From assembly GCA_964501785.1 (NCBI GenBank), contig CAZCUD010000005.1, positions 186,001 to 250,000 of the forward strand: a stretch of 64,000 nucleotides of DNA, in the 5' to 3' direction. The position numbers and the translations under genes were made by a program. Below the pieces are notes generated by a model, which saw only the letters and a program-made list of their open reading frames with translations, searched no databases and was not told where the DNA came from. The first letter of the stretch is position 1. Each line of letters begins with the position of its first letter. Source of the stretch: DATBSK01 sp964501785. GTDB lineage: Bacteria > Actinomycetota > Acidimicrobiia > IMCC26256 > PALSA-555. Below are positions 44,491 to 53,041 of this stretch, piece by piece.

Positions 44491-45327
44491 GTGCCGGTAC
44501 GAGTCGTCACCGACAGCGCGTGCGACCTGCCCCAGGAGCTGATCGACGAGCACCAGATCGTGGTCGTGCCGCTGTCGATCCGCTTCGGCGCCGAGGAGCT
44601 GGTCGACCGGGAGGAGCTGTCGACCGCCGAGTTCTGGGAGCGCCTGCGCCGGTCCGACGTGCTGCCCGAGACGGCGGCGCCGTCGGCCGGTGCCTTCGAG
44701 AAGGCCTTCCGTGACCTGATCGGCCAGGACGCCGACGGCATCGTCTGCATCAACCTGTCGTCGCGCCTGTCCGCGACGATGCAGGCCGCCAACGTCGCGG
44801 CCGAGGCGGTCGCCCAGGAGTGCCCCGTGCGGGTCGTCGACTCCCTGACGTGCTCGATGGGCATCGGTGAGCTCTGCCTCGCCGCGGCGCGCCAGGCGGC
44901 CGACGGCGCGACGCTCGAGGCGATCGTCGCCGACGTCACCGCCCGGCGCGACCGCACCCGCCTGTTCGGCGCCCTCGACACGCTCGAGTTCCTCAAGAAG
45001 GGCGGTCGCATCGGCAACGCGCGCGCGCTCCTCGGGTCGATGCTGTCGATCAAGCCCGTGGTCGAGGTGCGCGACGGCGTCGTCGAGGAGGCCGGCAAGG
45101 TGCGCACCCGCTCCAAGTCGTTGAAGCTGTTGGCCGACAAGGTCGCGGCCCAGCCCATCGACTCCCTGGCGGTGCTCCACGGCGAGGCGGACGACGTCGA
45201 CGAGCTGCTCGACCTGCTCGGGGAGGTCTTCCCCCGCGACCGGATCCAGGTCGGCATCGTCGGGCCCGTGATCGGGACCCACGCCGGGCCCGGCGTCATC
45301 GGGGTCACGTTCGTGACCTCGGCCTAG
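44491..45327 (+). CDS. DegV-family fatty-acid-binding protein
   Basis: The 278-residue protein starts PVRVVTDSACDLPQEL, with the DegV N-terminal motif. It has TAAPSAGAFEKAF, VCINLSSRLSATMQAA and LKKGGRIGNARALLGSMLSI. DegV (FakB-like) proteins bind fatty acids for phosphorylation by FakA in Firmicutes; no FakA is seen here. The start is GTG after GGAGAGGAG. It is followed by a terminator hairpin. Confidence 0.93.
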   Translation: MPVRVVTDSACDLPQELIDEHQIVVVPLSIRFGAEELVDREELSTAEFWERLRRSDVLPETAAPSAGAFEKAFRDLIGQDADGIVCINLSSRLSATMQAANVAAEAVAQECPVRVVDSLTCSMGIGELCLAAARQAADGATLEAIVADVTARRDRTRLFGALDTLEFLKKGGRIGNARALLGSMLSIKPVVEVRDGVVEEAGKVRTRSKSLKLLADKVAAQPIDSLAVLHGEADDVDELLDLLGEVFPRDRIQVGIVGPVIGTHAGPGVIGVTFVTSA

Positions 45328-45350
45328 CGCCGTCAGCCTGCGGGCCCACC

Positions 45351-45371
45351 GAGGCCCCGGGAGGGGGCCTC
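45351..45371 (+). terminator. Terminator after degV
   Basis: GAGGCCCC (45351-45358) and GGGGCCTC (45364-45371) form a perfect 8-bp stem around GGGAG, 24 nt after the degV stop. It is just upstream of the kinase promoter. Confidence 0.65.
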
Positions 45372-45376
45372 CCCGG

Positions 45377-45382
45377 TACCGT
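45377..45382 (+). promoter_or_regulatory. -10 TACCGT of the kinase gene, leaderless-type
   Basis: TACCGT ends 6 nt before the GTG of the Ser/Thr kinase gene. Confidence 0.5.
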
Positions 45383-45388
45383 GGCGCG

Positions 45389-46960
45389 GTGTCGTCCCCG
45401 GCTGCACCGGGCCGTGTCCTCGACGGTCGCTACCGACTCGACGCGCTCCTCGCGCGGGGCGGGATGGCGAGCGTCTGGATCGGCGAGGACTCGCTGCTCG
45501 CCCGGCGCGTCGCGGTGAAGACGCTCCATCCCGAGCTCGCGGTCGACGACTCGCTGCGTCGGCGCTTCCGCAACGAGGCCGTCGCGGTGGCGAGCCTCGC
45601 GCATCCCGACATCGTCGCCACCTACGACACCGGTGAGGACGACGGTGTCGCGTACCTCGTGATGGAGCTCGTCGACGGTCCCAACCTCCGGGGGCTCCTG
45701 GACGAGCAGGGTCGCCTCCCCGTCGACCGCGCCGTGAGGATCGCCCGTGGGGTGGCTGCCGCGCTCGACCACGCCCACCGCAACGGGATCGTGCACCGCG
45801 ACATCAAGCCCGCGAACGTGCTGGTGCCCGACCAGGGGCCGGTCAAGGTCACCGACTTCGGGATCGCGAAGGCCGAGGGGGCGGGTGACCTCACGCGCTC
45901 GGGCACGGTCGTCGGCACCGCGAGGTACTTGGCCCCCGAGCAGGTCGAGGCCCGCCCGGTCGATGCGCGCACCGACATCTACGCGCTGGGCCTCCTCCTC
46001 TACGAGATGCTCGCCGGTCGCTCGCCGTTCCAGGGCGACTCCGACATGGCCGCTGCGCTCGCACGCCTCACCACGCCCCCGCCTCCCCTGCGTGAGCTCC
46101 GGCCCGACGTGCCGCCGCGGGTCGAGGCGGTGACGATGCGCTGCCTCGCGGTCGCGCCCGCCGACCGCTTCCCCGACGCCCAGGCGCTCCACGCGGCGCT
46201 CGACGACCTCGCCGAGGACAGCGGCGAGATCGAGCGCCCGACGACGACGGCGGTGCAGGGAGCCGCTCTCGCGACCGCGGCCGGCCCGAGTCGTCTCCCC
46301 GCGCCGCCGCCCCGCCAGCCGCCCCGCCGCGCGAAGAAGGGCGGGAGCCGGTCCGGTCCTCCGCGCTCGCCGTCGCGACCGCCCGCGCAGGAGGCGCCGG
46401 CGGCGCGGCGGCACCGGGTCTGGCCCTGGATCCTCGGCGGGCTCCTGCTCCTCGGTGCCGCGGCGGCAGCACTGCTCGCGACCGGCGGTGCCGACGGAGG
46501 CGGTGGCGGATCGACGACAGCCACGCTCGGCGTGGCCCCGGCGATCGCCACGCTCGGCGACTTCGACCCCGAAGGCGACGACTCCGAGCATCCCGAGACG
46601 GTCGAACGGGCCGTGGACGGCGACGGGGCGACGGCATGGACGACCGAGCGCTACGACGACCTCGACTTCGGCGGGCTCAAGTCCGGCGTCGGCCTCCGTC
46701 TGGACCTCGCGGAGGCGGCCGACGTCTCGTTCGTCGAGCTCGACACCGAGGAGGGGGGCTGGAGCGCGCAGGTCTACGTCGCCGACGCCGGCTCCGACGC
46801 GCTCGCCGGTTGGGGGGCACCGGCCGCCACGGTCGTCGATGCCGCGACCACGGAGCGGATCGAGCTCGCGGGCCCGCCCGCCGGTCGTGCGGTGCTCGTG
46901 TGGTTCACCCGACTGCCCGCGTCCGGACGCGTCGTGGTCGGGGAGGTGCGCGTTGGCTGA
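45389..46960 (+). CDS. Membrane Ser/Thr protein kinase with MviN-type extracellular domain
   Basis: The 523-residue protein has an intact Hanks-type kinase: Gly loop LARGGMASVW, lysine in VAVKTLHPE (about residue 42), HRDIKPANVL (about 137) and DFGIAKAEG (about 156). A Pro/Arg-rich linker and one membrane helix (about 345-366) follow. The extracellular beta domain has GDFDPEGDDSEHPETVERAV and AWTTERYDDLDFGGLKSGVG. That last domain resembles the C-terminal domain of mycobacterial MviN. It likely couples cell-wall status to phosphorylation, and MurJ or CwlM are possible targets. Confidence 0.9.
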   Translation: MSSPAAPGRVLDGRYRLDALLARGGMASVWIGEDSLLARRVAVKTLHPELAVDDSLRRRFRNEAVAVASLAHPDIVATYDTGEDDGVAYLVMELVDGPNLRGLLDEQGRLPVDRAVRIARGVAAALDHAHRNGIVHRDIKPANVLVPDQGPVKVTDFGIAKAEGAGDLTRSGTVVGTARYLAPEQVEARPVDARTDIYALGLLLYEMLAGRSPFQGDSDMAAALARLTTPPPPLRELRPDVPPRVEAVTMRCLAVAPADRFPDAQALHAALDDLAEDSGEIERPTTTAVQGAALATAAGPSRLPAPPPRQPPRRAKKGGSRSGPPRSPSRPPAQEAPAARRHRVWPWILGGLLLLGAAAAALLATGGADGGGGGSTTATLGVAPAIATLGDFDPEGDDSEHPETVERAVDGDGATAWTTERYDDLDFGGLKSGVGLRLDLAEAADVSFVELDTEEGGWSAQVYVADAGSDALAGWGAPAATVVDAATTERIELAGPPAGRAVLVWFTRLPASGRVVVGEVRVG

Positions 46961-47585
46961 CGGCGGCGCCGACGGGGCCGGCCCGTCGGGGGTGACCGAC
47001 GAGCAGCTCGCGGCCGCGGCCGCGGGCGGCGACCGCAGGGCGCTCGAGCTCCTGCTCGACCGGCACGCCGACCGCGTCCACGCGGTGTGCCGGCGGGTCG
47101 TGATGCACCCCGAGGACGCGCTCGACGCGACCCAGGAGGCCCTGATCGCGATCGCGCGGGGCGTCGGGCGCTTCGACGGTCGCTCCCGGTTCAGCACCTG
47201 GGTCTACCGGGTGGCGACCAACGCGGCCCTCGACGAGCTGCGCCGCAAGCGACGCCGACCCGTCACCGGCATGACCGATGACGTCGCCGCCGGCGGGGAC
47301 CGCGAGCCGGCATCGGGGACGAACCCGATCGCCGCGGTCGAGGCCCGGCTCGACGTGGACGCCGCGCTGCACCAGGTCCCCGAGGAGTTCCGCGCCGCGG
47401 TGGTCCTGCGCGACCTGGCCGACCTCGACTACGCGGAGATCGCGGCGGTGCTCGACGTCCCGCTGGGCACCGTGAAGTCACGGGTCGCCCGGGGGCGGGC
47501 GGCGCTCCGGGCCGCCCTGGACGAGCCCGATCCCGACGCCGGGAACCCGCCCGTGCGCGCCGACCGTCCAACCGACCAGCCATGA
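46953..47585 (+). CDS. sigM: ECF sigma factor, SigM-like
   Basis: The 210-residue protein starts at TTG (46953), chosen because GGGAGG lies 6 nt upstream. It overlaps the kinase stop by 8 nt. Region 2 (ALELLLDRHADRVHAVCRRV, then DATQEALIAIARG and FSTWVYRVATNAALDELRR) and region 4 (VPEEFRAAVVLRDLADLDYA, then VPLGTVKSRVARGRAAL) are clear. Its position between murJ and trxB matches SigM (Rv3911). The next gene is its probable anti-sigma factor. Confidence 0.92.
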   Translation: MADGGADGAGPSGVTDEQLAAAAAGGDRRALELLLDRHADRVHAVCRRVVMHPEDALDATQEALIAIARGVGRFDGRSRFSTWVYRVATNAALDELRRKRRRPVTGMTDDVAAGGDREPASGTNPIAAVEARLDVDAALHQVPEEFRAAVVLRDLADLDYAEIAAVLDVPLGTVKSRVARGRAALRAALDEPDPDAGNPPVRADRPTDQP

Positions 47586-48256
47586 CCGACGCCCCCGACG
47601 CCCCGCGCCCGGCACCCGGGCCCGACGACGACCGCGATCCGGCGCTCGCCGCCGCGCTCGCGGTCGCGCCGCTCGCCGAGACCACTCGGCGCTCCCTCGT
47701 GCGGACCGCGGTCGCCGCCGCGAGCCCCCGGTCCGAGGCTCCGGCCCGCACGCGCCGATTCGGCGCGGTGGTCGGCGTGGCCGCCGCGCTGCTCGTGGGC
47801 GCGGTGGTCGGAGCAGTCGTCGTCACCCGACCGCCCGAGCCCGACACGCCGAGCGCCGCTCGGGCGTCGAGCACGGCGCCGACCACGGCGGCCGCCGAGC
47901 TCGCGTCGCCCGCTCCGGAGTCGGTCGAGGACGAGGTGAGCGCCGTCGAGCCGAGCGGGCAGCCGCCCCAGGACCTGGGCGACCTCGGGACGGTGCGCGG
48001 CGCCTCCCAGCTCCGCGCCGCGATCGCCGGCGGGTTCGAGCGCGGCGACACCGGCGGGGCCCGCCGCGACGCTCTGCCCTGCGCCGACCGGGACGCGGGC
48101 CTGCTCGGCCTGGTCGTCGTCTCGGCGGTGGCGGAGGCCCAGCTGGACGGGCTCCCCGTGATCGTGCTGGTCGGCCCGACCCCGACGGGCGAGACCGAGG
48201 CGTTCGCCCTCGACCCGGCGCGCGGCTGCGAGCTCGTGGAGCGCTTCCCCCTCTGA
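47582..48256 (+). CDS. Probable anti-sigma-M factor, single-pass membrane protein
   Basis: The 224-residue protein has a cytoplasmic N-terminus (about residues 1-58) and one membrane helix (FGAVVGVAAALLVGAVVGAVVV). An extracytoplasmic domain ends in a conserved Cys-containing segment (CADRDAGLLGLVVVSAVAEA, then CELVERF). The ATG overlaps the sigM stop (ATGA), as expected for a cognate anti-sigma factor (Rv3912). Sequence similarity to ZAS-type anti-sigma factors is not visible; the role is inferred from position. Confidence 0.75.
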   Translation: MTDAPDAPRPAPGPDDDRDPALAAALAVAPLAETTRRSLVRTAVAAASPRSEAPARTRRFGAVVGVAAALLVGAVVGAVVVTRPPEPDTPSAARASSTAPTTAAAELASPAPESVEDEVSAVEPSGQPPQDLGDLGTVRGASQLRAAIAGGFERGDTGGARRDALPCADRDAGLLGLVVVSAVAEAQLDGLPVIVLVGPTPTGETEAFALDPARGCELVERFPL

Positions 48257-48276
48257 CCGCCGGGTGAGGGCAGCGG

Positions 48277-48282
48277 TACGCT
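48277..48282 (+). promoter_or_regulatory. -10 TACGCT of the small membrane protein gene
   Basis: TACGCT ends 10 nt before the ATG of the 112-residue membrane protein. Confidence 0.4.
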
Positions 48283-48292
48283 CGCCCCCACC

Positions 48293-48631
48293 ATGAGCGA
48301 GACGACTTCCCAGACGTCGCCCGAGGGGTCCTCCTCCACCGACTGGCCGGCCCAGGCCGCGGGCGCCATCGAGCAGGCCGTGGCGACCGTCCGCGACAAG
48401 ACGGTCGTCCCGGCCCAGCAGGCCACCCGGGCCGTGGTCTACGGGCTCCTGGCCACGTTCTTCGTCATCACGTCGGTCGTGCTGCTCATCATCGGCCTGT
48501 TCCGGGGCCTGGTGATCCTCACCGGCGAGGTGTGGATCGCCTACCTGATCTGCGGCGGAATCCTCGTGATCGTCGGGGCGTTCTGCTGGACGTTGCGGTT
48601 CTCGAAGCCGTCCGACGACCCGGACGGCTGA
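48293..48631 (+). CDS. Small membrane protein of unknown function
   Basis: The 112-residue protein has a polar N-terminus rich in Ser/Thr and an amphipathic segment. Two membrane helices follow (GLLATFFVITSVVLLIIGLF and IAYLICGGILVIVGAFCWTL). The C-terminus is short and charged. I do not recognise the family; holin-superfamily-like topology is possible. It is 19 nt upstream of trxB and may be cotranscribed with it. Confidence 0.65.
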   Translation: MSETTSQTSPEGSSSTDWPAQAAGAIEQAVATVRDKTVVPAQQATRAVVYGLLATFFVITSVVLLIIGLFRGLVILTGEVWIAYLICGGILVIVGAFCWTLRFSKPSDDPDG

Positions 48632-48650
48632 GCCGCCCGAGGAGGATCTG

Positions 48651-49598
48651 GTGAGCCAGCACCGCAAGGTCGTCATCATCGGCTCGGGGCCGGCCGGGCT
48701 CACGGCCGCGATCTACGCCGCGCGCGGCAACCTCGAGCCGGTCGTCATCGAGGGCATCGCCGCCGGCGGGCAGCTCATGCTGACGAACGACATCGAGAAC
48801 TTCCCCGGCTTCCCCGAGGCGATCACCGGTCCCGGGTTGATGACCAACATGCGCGAGCAGGCCGCGCGCTTCGGCGCCGAGTTCGTGACCGCCGACGCCG
48901 ACCGGGTCGACTTCTCGTCGCGCCCGTTCGGCGTGTGGGTCGGGGACGACGAGTACCGCGCCGACGCGATCATCATCTCCACGGGCGCGAAGGCCCGGAT
49001 GCTCGGGCTGCCCTCGGAAGAGGCGCTCCTCGGCAAGGGCGTCTCGACCTGCGCGACCTGCGACGGCTTCTTCTACAAGGAGAAGCCGCTCGCGATCGTC
49101 GGCGGGGGCGACTCCGCGATGGAGGAGGCGACCTTCCTGACGAAGTTCGCGACCAAGGTGACGGTCATCCACCGTCGCGACGAGCTCCGGGCATCGAAGA
49201 TCATGCAGGAGCGCGCGTTCGCCAACCCCAAGATCGAGTTCCTGTGGAACACCGTCGTCGAGCACGTCGTGGGCAACGGTTCGGTCGAGGCGCTCGAGCT
49301 GCGCGACGCGGTCACCGGCGAGCAGTCGCGACTCGAGGTCGACGGCCTGTTCATCGCGATCGGCCACGACCCCAACACGGCCCTCTTCACCGGGCAGGTC
49401 GACCTCGACGCCGACGGCTACGTCGTCACCGCCGCCGACTCGACGAAGACCTCGGTCGAGGGCGTCTTCGCGGCCGGCGACGTGCAGGACCACGTCTTCC
49501 GCCAGGCCGTCACCGCGGCCGGGAGCGGCTGCATGGCGGCGATGGAGGCCGAGCGCTACCTCGAGGCCGTCGCCCACGCCGCGACCACCACCGCCTGA
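48651..49598 (+). CDS. trxB: Thioredoxin reductase
   Basis: The 315-residue flavoprotein reduces thioredoxin with NADPH. It has the FAD motif IIGSGPAGLTAAIYAA, the redox-active CATC in STCATCDGFFYK, the NADPH motif VGGGDSAMEEA, and the C-terminal FAD motif GVFAAGDVQDHVFRQAVTA. The start is GTG after GGAGGA. trxA follows after 88 nt, as in other actinobacterial oriC regions. Confidence 0.97.
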   Translation: MSQHRKVVIIGSGPAGLTAAIYAARGNLEPVVIEGIAAGGQLMLTNDIENFPGFPEAITGPGLMTNMREQAARFGAEFVTADADRVDFSSRPFGVWVGDDEYRADAIIISTGAKARMLGLPSEEALLGKGVSTCATCDGFFYKEKPLAIVGGGDSAMEEATFLTKFATKVTVIHRRDELRASKIMQERAFANPKIEFLWNTVVEHVVGNGSVEALELRDAVTGEQSRLEVDGLFIAIGHDPNTALFTGQVDLDADGYVVTAADSTKTSVEGVFAAGDVQDHVFRQAVTAAGSGCMAAMEAERYLEAVAHAATTTA

Positions 49599-49686
49599 CC
49601 TGGCGCCTCCGGGAAGATCCGGGGGCCGAGGCGGCGTTCACCTCGTCGGTACACTTCGCACCGACTCGCCCGAAAGGACCCGTGCT

Positions 49687-50022
49687 GTGGCGGACATCGT
49701 GAAGCTCACCGACCAGACCTTCGACGAGACCATCGGGAGCTCCGACAAGCCCGTGCTCGTCGACTTCTGGGCCGAGTGGTGCGGACCCTGCAAGATGATC
49801 GCTCCCGTCCTCGAGGAGCTGGCCGACGAGCACGGCGAGAAGCTCGCGATCGCCAAGCTGAACGTCGACGACAACCCCAACACGGCGATGCGCTTCAACG
49901 TCATGAGCATCCCGACCCTGCTCGTCTTCGCGCCCGGCAACACCGGGGAGGAGGCGAAGCGCCTCGTCGGCGCCAAGGGCAAGGGCCAGCTGCTCCAGGA
50001 CCTGGCCGAGTTCGTCGACTGA
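49687..50022 (+). CDS. trxA: Thioredoxin
   Basis: The 111-residue protein has the canonical WCGPC active site in VDFWAEWCGPCKMIAPVLEE, and the cis-proline loop MSIPTLLVF. It is the partner of TrxB just upstream. A TACACT sequence near 49651 could give it a separate promoter. The start is GTG. Confidence 0.97.
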   Translation: MADIVKLTDQTFDETIGSSDKPVLVDFWAEWCGPCKMIAPVLEELADEHGEKLAIAKLNVDDNPNTAMRFNVMSIPTLLVFAPGNTGEEAKRLVGAKGKGQLLQDLAEFVD

Positions 50023-50064
50023 CGCGGCACCGGCCGCGGCAGCTCCCACCTCGCGAGGTCCTCG

Positions 50065-51069
50065 GTGCCGGCGGTGCTGCGCCGCGGTGCACGAGGCGAG
50101 GCCGTGCGCGACCTCCAGGCGCGTCTGACCGGGGCCGGGCACCTGCCCGCGGGCGACGACGGTGGCGAGTTCGGCGTCGGCACCGAGGCCGCCGTCCGGC
50201 GGTTCCAGGAGGCCCGCGGCCTGCGGGTCGACGGCATCGTCGGACCCGAGACGTGGTCGTCGCTCGTCGAGAGCGGCTACTCGCTCGGTGATCGCCTGCT
50301 CTACCGACGTCGACCGATGCTGCGGGGCGACGACGTCGCCGAGCTCCAGCTCCGGCTGAACGCGCTCGGGTTCGACGCGGGCCGTGAGGACGGGATCTTC
50401 GGGGACGACACCGGCCGGGCGCTCGCCGAGTTCCAGCACGCCGGCGGCCTCGCCACCGACGGCATCTGCGGCTCGACCACGATCGCCGCGCTCGAGCGCG
50501 TCGGATCGTTCGCCGCCGGATCCGCCGCGGGCCTGCGCGAGCGGGAGCGGCTCCGCCCGGGAGCCGCCCGGCTCGAGGGCCGGCGCCTCTACGTCACTGC
50601 CTCGCCCGGCTTCGTGGCGCTGGGCGAGCAGGTGACCAGGGGGCTCCTCGACGCCGGCGCGGTGGCCCTCCTCGACGCGTCGGGCGCCGGCGACTCCCTC
50701 CTGGCCGAGGAGGCCAACCGCTTCGGCGCCGACCTGCTCGTCGCCCTCCGGTCCGGCGCCGAGGCCGGCGCACGCTGCACCTACTACGCCTCCCCGCGGT
50801 TCAGCTCCGAGGTCGGACACGACGTCGCGGCGTCGATCCGCTCCGAGCTCGACGGCGTCCTCCCCGCGACGCCGGAGCTCACCGGGCGCTCGTCCGGCGT
50901 GCTGCGCGAGACCCGGATGCCCGCCGTCGTGTGCGAGCTCGTCCCCGAGGGCGACGTCGGTGCGATGCGCGACCTCGTCACCAGGGCCGGCGCCACCGGA
51001 CGGGCCATCGTCCGGGGCGTCCGACGAGCCATCGAGCCCGAGGGCAAGGACCAGCCCGCCACCCGCTGA
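50065..51069 (+). CDS. cwlM: CwlM-like peptidoglycan-synthesis regulator (catalytically dead amidase)
   Basis: The 334-residue protein has two peptidoglycan-binding domains (about residues 5-70 and 80-150; VDGIVGPETWSSLV, TDGICGSTTIAALERV). An Amidase_3-like fold follows. The zinc ligands of active amidases are not in place. The DPGHGG-type motif is replaced by TASPGFVALGEQV and the SIHAN-type motif by LLVALRSGAEAG, while VCELVPEG keeps a Glu. There is no signal peptide. This fits CwlM (Rv3915), a cytoplasmic regulator of MurA phosphorylated by PknB. Confidence 0.9.
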   Translation: MPAVLRRGARGEAVRDLQARLTGAGHLPAGDDGGEFGVGTEAAVRRFQEARGLRVDGIVGPETWSSLVESGYSLGDRLLYRRRPMLRGDDVAELQLRLNALGFDAGREDGIFGDDTGRALAEFQHAGGLATDGICGSTTIAALERVGSFAAGSAAGLRERERLRPGAARLEGRRLYVTASPGFVALGEQVTRGLLDAGAVALLDASGAGDSLLAEEANRFGADLLVALRSGAEAGARCTYYASPRFSSEVGHDVAASIRSELDGVLPATPELTGRSSGVLRETRMPAVVCELVPEGDVGAMRDLVTRAGATGRAIVRGVRRAIEPEGKDQPATR

Positions 51070-51162
51070 GGGGCCTCCCCAGCGCGGTGCGGAGCGTCGG
51101 ACGGCGCCGATCGCTTGCTACTCTCCGCCCCGACATCGTGGCGGACGAGGCGTGAGGACGTG

Positions 51163-52113
51163 ATGGGCGGGATGGTGGCGCGCGCCGGGGCGCTCGCGGC
51201 TCTGGTGGCGATCTCGGTCGGGGGGCTCGCCGGCTCGGTCGGTTCATCGACGTTCCCGGGCGGCAACGGCAAGATCGCGTTCGTCGTGGAGACCGAGACC
51301 GGTGAGGACCAGATCTGGGTGATGGAGCCCGACGGCTCGGGCCAGACCCAGCTCACCGACCCGGCGCCGGGGTCCGACCGCGACCCGAGCTGGTCGGCCG
51401 ACGGCACCCGGATCGTCTTCGCCCGCGAGGTCAGCGACGACCCGATCGTCGACATCTGGGTGATGGACGCCGACGGGTCGGGTCAGACCCCGCTCACCAC
51501 GAACGGGTCCGGGACGTTGGTCTCCGATCCGACCTTCTCTCCCGACGGCACCCGGATCGCCTTCGGTCGCTTCGCGGGCGGGGGCAACGAGATCTGGGTC
51601 ATGGACGCCGACGGGCAGAACCAACAGCTCCTCACCGCCGGCATCCAGCCCAACTGGTCGCCCGACGGCTCCACGATCACCTTCACCCGCGACACCGGCG
51701 TCTGGGTGATCCCGGCGGACGGGAGCGGGGCGGCCCAGGACCTCGGAGGCGGGGCGGCGGAGTCGCCGTGCTGGTCGCCCGACGGCTCCACCATCGTCTT
51801 CTCCACCCGCAGCATCCCGGCCGACATCTGGGCGATGAACGCCGACGGCTCCGACCTCCGGAACCTCACCGAGGGCAACGGCGCCAACGACGCGCTGCCC
51901 TGCTTCTCTCCCGACGGCGCCCGGATCACGTTCACGAGCGACCGTGACAACGCGCCGTTCTTCCAGATCTGGGTGATGAACGCCGACGGGAGCGACCCGC
52001 AGGCGCTGACCTCCGTCAGCCCTGGGGCCGAGAGCTCGAACTGGCAGCCGATCCCGCTCCCGCCGCCTGCGCCACCCGCACCGATCGAGCTCGTCCCGAC
52101 CTTCACCGGCTGA
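51163..52113 (+). CDS. Secreted PD40/TolB-type beta-propeller with C-terminal FTG tag
   Basis: The 316-residue protein starts at the ATG of MGGMVARAG; GAGGA lies 4 nt upstream. A GTG at 51160 and an ATG at 51172 are alternatives. A signal peptide covers about residues 1-28. Six or so PD40 repeats follow (WSADGTRIVFAREV, IWVMDADGSGQTPLT, FSPDGARITFTSD). A Pro-rich stretch (PIPLPPPAPPAP) leads to IELVPTFTG at the end. The tag matches those of three other secreted proteins here. The gene lies between cwlM and parB, where M. tuberculosis has Rv3916c; no similarity is assumed. Confidence 0.88.
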   Translation: MGGMVARAGALAALVAISVGGLAGSVGSSTFPGGNGKIAFVVETETGEDQIWVMEPDGSGQTQLTDPAPGSDRDPSWSADGTRIVFAREVSDDPIVDIWVMDADGSGQTPLTTNGSGTLVSDPTFSPDGTRIAFGRFAGGGNEIWVMDADGQNQQLLTAGIQPNWSPDGSTITFTRDTGVWVIPADGSGAAQDLGGGAAESPCWSPDGSTIVFSTRSIPADIWAMNADGSDLRNLTEGNGANDALPCFSPDGARITFTSDRDNAPFFQIWVMNADGSDPQALTSVSPGAESSNWQPIPLPPPAPPAPIELVPTFTG

Positions 52114-52147
52114 TCCCCCGCCGCGGCGGGAGGTCGGCGGTGCGCGG

Positions 52148-53041
52148 CTACGCGGTCTCGGCTCGGGGGAGCTGGCCGCCGGTGATCGCCCGGTAGATCC
52201 GCTCGAGGTCGTCGAGGCCGGCGAACTCGACCGACAGGGTTCCCCGCCCGCCCGCTCCGAGCTTGAGCTTCACCCGCGTGTCGAGGTGGTCGCCGAGCAT
52301 CTCCTCGAGCTCCGCGAGGCCGGCCGGGCGCATCTTCCCCGGCACGCCGGTCGGCTTCTTCGCCTCTCCGTCGTTGCGCGCGCGGATCGCTTCCTCGACC
52401 TGACGCACCGAGAGGTCGTCCTTGACGACGCGCTTCGCGAGTGCCTCCTGGAACGCGCGGTCGGGCGTGCCGAGCAGCGCCCGCGCATGTCCCATCGTGA
52501 GCTGCTTCTCGCGCACCGCACGTTGGATCGACGGCGGCAGCTGGAGCAGCCGCAGCGTGTTGGAGATCGACGCGCGGCTGCGACCGACGCGCGCGGCGAC
52601 CTGCTCGTGCGTCAGCGAGAAGTCCTCGATCAGCTGCTGGTACGCGGCGGCTTCCTCGAGCGGGTTGAGGTCTTCGCGCTGGAGGTTCTCGACGAGCGCC
52701 TCCTCGAGCGCGGTGTTGTCGTCGGTCTCTCGCACCAGCGCGGGGATGACCTGGAGGCCGACGCGCCGCGCGGCCCGCCACCGTCGTTCGCCGGCGATGA
52801 GCTCGAAGCCGTCGCCGGCCGGGCGCACGAGCACCGGCTGGAGGAGGCCGACCTCGCGGATCGAGTCGGCCAGCTTCGCGATGGCCTCCTCGTCGAAGAC
52901 GTCGCGGGGCTGGTACGGGTTGGGGCGGATCGCCGCCACCGGCACCTCCCGGTAGCCGGTGCCACTCGGCGTGTTGGACTCGGCTGCGCCCGGGGGGATG
53001 AGCGCTCCGAGCCCCCTACCCAGCCCGCCTTGTCGCGCCAC
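52148..53041 (-). CDS. parB: ParB chromosome-partitioning CTPase
   Basis: ParB loads on parS sites and forms the segrosome. The 297-residue protein starts GLGRGLGALIPPG (a typical ParA-interacting N-terminus). It has IRPNPYQPRDVFDEEAI, the CTP-binding GERRWRAARR, NLQREDLNPLEEAAAYQQL and the helix-turn-helix LTHEQVAARVGRSRASISN. The start is GTG. The gene overlaps parA by 26 nt, which suggests coupling. Confidence 0.96.
   Translation of the reverse strand: MARQGGLGRGLGALIPPGAAESNTPSGTGYREVPVAAIRPNPYQPRDVFDEEAIAKLADSIREVGLLQPVLVRPAGDGFELIAGERRWRAARRVGLQVIPALVRETDDNTALEEALVENLQREDLNPLEEAAAYQQLIEDFSLTHEQVAARVGRSRASISNTLRLLQLPPSIQRAVREKQLTMGHARALLGTPDRAFQEALAKRVVKDDLSVRQVEEAIRARNDGEAKKPTGVPGKMRPAGLAELEEMLGDHLDTRVKLKLGAGGRGTLSVEFAGLDDLERIYRAITGGQLPRAETA

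Noticed and set aside
41907..45308. An 1133-codon open frame on the - strand opposite DUF6049, murJ and degV
   Set aside because: It is antisense to clear genes, with low-complexity Arg/Glu/Asp product. It is a GC-driven shadow.
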